A stretch of 64,000 nt of DNA, taken from Cerrena zonata. Lineage: Eukaryota; Basidiomycota; Agaricomycetes; Polyporales; Cerrenaceae. Location: contig JASBNA010000032.1 in NCBI GenBank assembly GCA_038087015.1, positions 124,001-188,000 of the forward strand. The letters run 5' to 3'. Position 1 is the first letter of the stretch, and every line of letters starts with the position of its first letter. The notes under the pieces were generated by a model. That model did no database searches. It was not told where the DNA came from and saw only the letters and a program-made list of their open reading frames with translations. This document shows, in pieces, positions 57,952 through 64,000 of this stretch. Both the position numbers and the translations under genes were made by a program.

Positions 57952-59625
57952 CGTGGCGACTGGCAGGGACACCGTTCAGGCTGCTAGCAGTGTTCAAGAT
58001 GGTGCCACGGAGGGATGCTACGGTACTGGCATCTCCCAATGATCAAACCAGGGGGTTCAAGTTTGTTGGTGGGCAGTTGAGACTCCAAAACGGATCATTT
58101 TGTAGCTGTTTATTGCAGTTAACAAGAGTGTTTTCACAGCATCAAGGGTGAATATGACAGTTGTTGATAGATGGTACAGTATGCAAGCTTCGAATTCATA
58201 TCATGTCTAAATTTAGCATCACCTGAGTTTTACTTACCCTTCACGCATAGCAAGTGACTCGGTGGAGTCGGAATGCTCTTTTTCTTGCTATGCACCGTGC
58301 AATCGTGGCAGGGTGAGGATAGTATGTCCAAATTTCTTTTTTGTTGGACTAAAGAATTTCTCGGTCTGCCAGTGAATAGTCAATAACCTCGCTACCGTGA
58401 CTGCAGCGAACATCTGATTCATCGTGACCCCGTCGTTTTTACCAATACGTTGTACTTCATCCGGTTCTTGGACGAAAGTCCGCTACTCTAACAAAAATCA
58501 AAATCTAACAGGCCCAAGCACCTCGGTAGATCAAGGGACCCAAGTTTCCTAGATAAAACCTCGATGGGATACAGAAGAAAGCCTGGCGATATCGAACAAC
58601 TTGCTCTCTCAGGTCCTCGAGCTGGTACTCTAACTGCACTATTGCCAGTTGCTCTGAATGCCACAAATACAATCGGCCGACCGGCTCCCTCAGCCTACCA
58701 TTCAAGAATTCCACTCGAATCTCATTTCGTTTGAGCCTTTCTCTGCAATACCTTGGATGTATCTCATTAGAGTTCGTGCTCCATTCGCTCTTGCAACTGG
58801 TAACCCATGGCAGTGGGAATCTCATCCTCACTTACCCGCTTGGTAAGTATTCAAGGTCCGAGCGTCAGTAGTAACGTTCTACCCACTAACATCCACCCCT
58901 TTCTGTTTGTTCTTACTAGTGGTATGGCTTGTGTTATGGAGAAGTGCTAGTAGAAGGTTCTAGATCCTTGTTGTGTAATCGAGAAAAAAGATCGTAGCTC
59001 CTGACCAATCTATATTTTTGCAATGTACTTCTTTCGACAAGATAGTCAGCACTCAAATTTTTTTCTTCCCAGTCTCGGCCCATTTGACTTTTGAGTCCAG
59101 AAGCCTTGATCGACGTTTCACATGAATTCCGCCGGATTTGGTTACACTTCTCATCTTCTCGCCGATTCATCAACCAACTCTGCTTCTAGCCTAAGTTATG
59201 ATTCCTTGTCACCGAAGCCATATACCGACTCAATTGTTTATTTCGGTGGATTTATTCGGAATACTGTTAGTCTGAGAAGATGTTGTACCTTCAAGTCCGG
59301 CGGTACCGATAGATCTTTATCGTAGTTCTCGTCTCCAGGCTTCTAGTGGTGAACTTAGATATTACCCCGAGGAACTAATCTCGCTCGTTTATGTTTAAGG
59401 TACTAGTAGTACCCGACATGCATCATATTATTACATACTATTAGTTATAACCAATGTTATACTTGTAGATGCTTAAAGTTAAGGATACTAAGTTCTCCAT
59501 CAAAACGTCTGAATAGACAGAAAATAATATCAAATCGGCTGCTTGAATTTGTCAATTGTGAGTGAACAACATATATTCTACCCATAAAGATAGCCGCGGC
59601 CAACCTAGCTTCCCTAAAGGTAGTC
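57952..59625. other. Region between two surface-protein genes
   Basis: Contains the second copy of a diverged direct repeat (58423-58670). A minus-strand frame of 108 codons (58505-58831) crosses the repeat and shows no family motif. No gene supported. Confidence 0.35.
58423..58670 (+). repeat. Diverged direct repeat, copy 2
   Basis: Matches 56471-56755 in the same orientation, 1.9 kb apart. Probably part of a tandem duplication that also produced the two surface-protein genes. Confidence 0.7.
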
Positions 59626-60786
59626 CTATGAAGCAGGCGGAGGAGTAGGGCTATACGCTGGAGGCGCATCCTCATATACAGCAGGCCCTGTCTGCTGTTG
59701 CTGTATAAGTTGACCTTTCGAGGCCTGAGGAACTGGTGAGAGGATCGGCCGGGAAGGTGCTACAGCACTACTTGGGCCCGCAGAACTACCAGTAGCGAAG
59801 GTAGTCGATTGTGGAAAATCTGAGTGATTATCGGTGTAGGTAGGTTCCAGAAGTCGAGAGGTTGTGTGTGAGGGCTTGTAGGGGCTGAGAGGGTATGGGT
59901 CAACAGAATGTTGAGATAGAAGCTGTTCTGTCTGGTGGTTTTGTAACATCTCTGTACGTGGAGATGGATCTGCTTGGATGTTATAAATACCTGACAGTCA
60001 AATAACTCGACTGACATACCATGACTGTCGTCGAAGATATCCACAACGGACACACCCCTTGATCGTCTTCGTCTCCTCCTGTACGACCAGAACACGAGCC
60101 CAATAAGGACTAGAAGCACGACACCCCCAACAACAGGCCCGACAAGTATGCCTACAGACGGTTTCGCCGTTGAGCCTGCAATAGGGATGACAGAGGTGGT
60201 TGTTTCAGGGGCTGTCGATGTACTCGAAAGCGTTGACGATGCCCTGCTAGGATCAGTCCATATGATATAGTCCAATAGCAACTTGCAACTCGATGGAAGA
60301 TCCTGGCAGGGCTGGTTCGTGATAAGAAGTGTATGTGTACCTTCTTCCAAAGTTGGCGATTTGAAAAAGGTCACGTTTGTCTGGAAGCTCTCGTTACTAG
60401 GTTTAGCTTCATAATCGACCGTTGGCATGGCATCCAGAGTATAACGAGACACTGGAAGGCCTCCCCATGACTGTGGACCTACAGAGCCGATAACCTCAAT
60501 ACCTGTACCTGTAAAGAGCGTACAATAATGATAGAAATAAGATTTTATTCGTAAAACCAAAGGAATTAGGCGTACCATGAAAGGTAAACAATGCGGTTTC
60601 GCTAAATGTTTGCGTAAGGTGAACAGTACGGTTGAAATTAGGATCCTGATCCCCAAATATAACAGTGGTCGCAAATGAACGATTATATCCACTTCCTTGA
60701 GGGAACCAAAACTCAGAATACACAATGCTTGGACTAGAGTCATCCAAAATGACGGAAGTCGCGTTGATCGAAGTTTCTGCTGACAT
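59626..60786 (-). CDS. Single-pass membrane protein with two beta-rich ectodomain segments
   Basis: Three exons from the ATG at 60786. The N-terminal part has ILDDSSPSIVYSEFWFPQG and ETALFTFHGTGIEVIGSVGP, then RYTLDAMPTVDYEA and LEEGTHTLLITN, LLLDYIIWTD, the pattern of an Agaricomycete surface protein family with two beta-sandwich-like repeats. A Ser/Thr-rich stalk leads to one membrane helix (SVGILVGPVVGGVVLLVLIGLVFW), a basic stop (YRRRRRRSRG) and a cytoplasmic tail rich in P, S and Q ending AYSPTPPPAS. Function unknown. No clear signal peptide; the start could lie further upstream. Confidence 0.75.
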
Positions 60787-61513
60787 GCCTCAGGCCCAGT
60801 GGAAGAAACCCGCCAGCAGTGACGCAGACGTTAAAGGGGTGGTTGTCCGAGATACAGAACGTGGTGAAACATATGAAGGTCACTAGACAGACCCGCGACG
60901 AATACGACGACGTTAGCGAGGGTCAATGATAGCCGAGACTATGCATTCAGCTATCTCCACCAAGGCGGCCGTGTCGGACTCGGTTATGTTTGATCATAGA
61001 CGTCATGATAAACGGATGTCAGAAGAGCAAGCCACAGTCTCCTTCAGACATTGCGCATGCTCGAAGCTACTCTCCCAGATAACTTGAATTTTAGAATACA
61101 CATCTGTTACGTGCTAAAACCTATAATGACGCTATGGTACGTGAAACACAATCAGTACTTATCATTGTGATATGGGAGCTCACTTGCAGATGCTGCATCA
61201 AGGGAAATATCATGTTACACGGCCAACGTGAAGGTACAGACTATATCAACGGACATCCAAGTTCCTGAGTTGCGAGTAAACCCGACGGTCATGGTTGTGA
61301 ACAAGTTGAGTTGCCTATCTGAGAAAGAGGTCTTCCCGGAAAATCCCGACAGCCTAGGACGAGTGTCTGATACCCATGCAGTCACAGATATTTCAACAAA
61401 ACACCATCATACAAGATACATACCTGAATTTCTTCACATCTGCTCAACACTACTATCAGTGCCTGAAAGCGCATCGAAACTAACATCAACTTACTCCCCT
61501 AGTCCAAAACGTG
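60787..61513. other. Divergent upstream region
   Basis: Lies between the minus-strand surface-protein gene and the plus-strand F-box gene. A 100-codon frame at 61228-61530 has no family motif and overlaps the likely leader of the F-box gene. Confidence 0.35.
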
Positions 61514-62566
61514 ATGGACTTACCAATTGAACTCCTTACCGATATTCTGGAGTATGTTGTGGACGACATAGTGCATTCTGGGAAGACTGACGTACTTCGA
61601 GTCAATTCCCTGTTCTATAACATCTCCGGCCAAGTTCTATATTCTAATCTAAGGTTCCATTCTAGTGGTCAGCTCAAGCGCTTTGCTGACTTCGCCTTCC
61701 CGCTGAGATGGAAGCCACGAACGATACTTTTGGTATTTTCAGGAGGGACAGCTGATTTCGATGTTTTCAAGCATCTTTCCGGCGTCCTGTTACGTTGTGG
61801 TGCTAGACAGCCAGATCCTGCCACTTTGTATTCTGGAGAACAATTTCCACTAGAACGACTCACCTTCTGCATGCACTCTCATTCGCGTAATCCTTACTTA
61901 CGGGATATCTTCGCTGCTCTTAGACTTGCAAAGTAAGTAAAGTGGTATCAGGATAATCGCATGGTACACAAAAAACTAATTTACTCCGCCGAAGTCCTAG
62001 GATTTTTGAATGGAAGGGTCCCGACCCTAAGCATCACTTCTCCATCGCCGTACGTGCACTAGGTGTAAACCACTTTTCTCCACACTAATTTACGTCAAAA
62101 AATCATGTTCTAGATCGTACCAACTGCTACACACCACCTTTTCAAAGCCATCGGAACCTGGACGGCCATTGAGCATATTACCTTAACTAACTTGTCCTTC
62201 CCACCCGATTATCTTGGGATCCCAATACCAATATCTCCACCCAAACCTCTTCTATCTCGATTACCGTCGCTCCGAACACTTTATCTCGGGCAAGCTACCC
62301 TTGTAAACCCAGAAACTATTGCTGCGATGATCTGTCTTTCCGAGCAGGAAAGCTTGGAATCCGTCCGTCTCGTAGATGTATATCGAGAAAGTATCTGGGG
62401 CCCAAGGATACGCCGTTCGGATTTAGAAAGGGCCGCACTTTCATTTCAGACTGACATGCCTCCCGACACTCGGATCCAACGTATACGTCGTATTGTCAAG
62501 TGTGAGGGGTTAACCGAGAGAATAATGGGAGGAGACCGCGTCGAAGGCCCTGCAAGCCTCGACTGA
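61514..62566 (+). CDS. F-box protein
   Basis: Three exons, 61514-61932, 62001-62049 and 62114-62566, total 921 nt (306 residues). It begins at once with an F-box, MDLPIELLTDILEYVVDD, followed by VLRVNSLFYNISGQVLYSNL, the usual fungal F-box helix pattern. The rest is leucine-rich without sharp repeats (SRLPSLRTLYLGQATLVNPE). Expected to be a substrate receptor of an SCF ubiquitin ligase; the target is unknown. Confidence 0.8.
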
Positions 62567-62912
62567 TCCACTCTGGGCCATATGGAACGAAAATGACGTG
62601 AATAGAGATTTTAATATCGCGGTTATTATGAGGCCCGTATTCAATCATGCTTAGAATCAAGCTCCGCTCCATCCGATCCCCTTCTTCCTATCTGTACACG
62701 TCAATATTTCTTTTGCAAAAGCAAATTCCAGGTAAATCCTTCTCTTCTACTGTTATTTACCCACTAACAACGCTTCTAGAATAATAGTATCGCAAATACA
62801 CACTTCCAGAAGTGTGTCTTTTCTTTCCGACAACAATAAAGTTAAAAACAACATTTATGAGTAATTTACAATAATATAGGAGCAGACATGTGGGGAAAGC
62901 CTTCGGGAAAGC
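62567..62912. other. Convergent 3' region
   Basis: AT-rich gap between the stops of the F-box gene and the last DUF6533 gene. No gene seen. Confidence 0.4.
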
Positions 62913-64000
62913 TTACTGTTTCGGATAGTGTAATCCATGGCTTCTTGGCGTGTAATGGATATCATCCTCGACGTCTATCATGACTTCCTCAGTAACTTCC
63001 ACGGCAATCTTCCCTTGACCTCGCCGTCCCATTTCTATGGTTTCCATGCGTCTGCGAGCTTCGTTCCCGTGTTGTTCATCGGAATCTTGAGACTCGTCTT
63101 CGGAATCGCCCCAGTGTGAGATGGGCGCTCCCAGGTTTCCAATTATCGTGGATGCGAAAGTCGGTTCTGCACCCGCCACGGTGTACTTCGATGCATAGTG
63201 CGGCGTAATGTTAAGAGAAGGAACATCGGAGCCTTCTGAGAATTTGTAAGGGACGGCTTCATGTGTGCGTGCAGCTTGCCGACGAAGGTTGAGCATAAGT
63301 CTTGACACCATTAAACTTGTAATTCTGAAAGAGGGTTGGTCAGCATACGGAGGCGGCGTTCTGAAAGGGGAAACACCGTACAGTGTGCTGAAACTTGCGT
63401 TTACAACCTTTAGATCGGGCTGTGAGGTGGGAACATTGTGAGGCACCTATTCAGATATCCACCGGGAGAAAACGTACCGTCGCTGCCTGTAATGAATGAT
63501 GAGCATGATATTTATGGCGGGAGGGAAGGCAACACACGTACAACGAACATTGTGACAGTGACAACATTGGTGCCAAAGATAACAGCAAAATACAGAATAC
63601 CTGGTTGTTAGGGAGGTAGTAGGTATAAGCATATTTTCGGAAGAAGCGGCATACGACTCACCATCTCGCATGATAACCCGAATAAGAGATTGTGCCGTCC
63701 CCCCTTGTGAATTCCGATACAAGTGGATTGTGCGATACAAAGTTGCAAAAAATACCAACGTATCTGGATGGGTTGTGTGAGAAAGGTTGAACCGGACTTA
63801 AACAAAACAACAGACATACCAAATACTAGTTCGGCTGCCCAAGTGTACACCATCCGTTCTCCGCTGTTGGAGATCAATCTCAGATAGACATCCTTTAGAT
63901 CATCACAGAAGCCACTCACGAAGGGGATCTCCCAACAAGAATACATCCGTCCAACTCTACACAGAGTCATTTAGTTAGTGTAGTAAGAAATATGATAATA
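62913..64000 (-). CDS. DUF6533-family membrane protein (5' end outside window)
   Basis: The C-terminal exons of a further family member. TLVFFATLYRTIHLYRNS followed by LIRVIMRDG is spliced to GILYFAVIFGTNVV without the separate 16-nt exon of copies A, B and E. Then come VPHNVPTSQPDL and ITSLMVSRLMLNLRRQ, and a long polar tail ending HGLHYPKQ. The N-terminal exons with the YDY signature lie beyond the right edge. It is about 49 kb from the main cluster and more diverged. Confidence 0.72.

Noticed and set aside
63455..63540. Possible 9-nt exon (GCAGCGACG) in the right-edge DUF6533 gene
   Set aside because: It would need a following intron of only 31 nt, and one longer intron joins the same exons in frame without it.

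Overview
The window is nuclear DNA from a basidiomycete of the Agaricomycetes type. Most genes are cut by introns of about 45-60 nt. The gene families (DUF6533/DUF6534 membrane proteins, F-box-like proteins, Crinkler-type ATPases, a KDZ transposase with a TET/JBP dioxygenase) are typical of mushroom-forming fungi. I cannot name the species. All models were read by eye from splice sites and reading frames; no search was run.

Left part (1-14.9 kb): the tail of a C-terminally anchored protein; a membrane-anchored protein disulphide isomerase-like gene (minus); a KEOPS subunit gene of the CGI121 type (plus); then a cluster of seven-helix-type membrane protein genes. Three cluster members (4597-6129 plus, 6653-8192 plus, 13293-14897 minus) share one 13-exon architecture containing microexons of 2, 8 and 16 nt. 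Eight of the 13 exons are identical in length in all three, and the summed exons are divisible by three each time. A decayed DUF6534 gene and an intact four-exon relative lie between them. A further DUF6533 gene runs off the right edge.

Middle left (16-35 kb): HpcH/HpaI aldolase, a small unknown gene, a mitochondrial helical-repeat protein, two tandem secreted amidases (the first probably frameshifted), tRNA-Ser(AGA), an ammonium transporter with GATA motifs upstream, an F-box-like gene, and a Crinkler-like P-loop ATPase gene.

Centre (35923-56298): a composite DNA transposon of about 20.4 kb with inverted ends of about 130 bp. From left to right it holds a 57-bp subterminal minisatellite, a small TPR-like gene, a KDZ transposase gene with its CxC2 cysteine cluster, a TET/JBP 2-oxoglutarate dioxygenase gene, an unknown cargo gene, a Zn2Cys6 DNA-binding cargo gene, a cargo gene with RSPSPI repeats, and right subterminal repeats. 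A second element of 2791 bp with identical 743-bp inverted arms has landed at a TA inside one small intron of the transposase gene. The sequence ATCCGG/CCGGAT recurs through the large element but not in the nested one.

Right part (56.3-64 kb): two single-pass membrane protein genes that look like paralogues, diverged direct repeats near them, an F-box gene, and the 3' part of the last DUF6533 gene.
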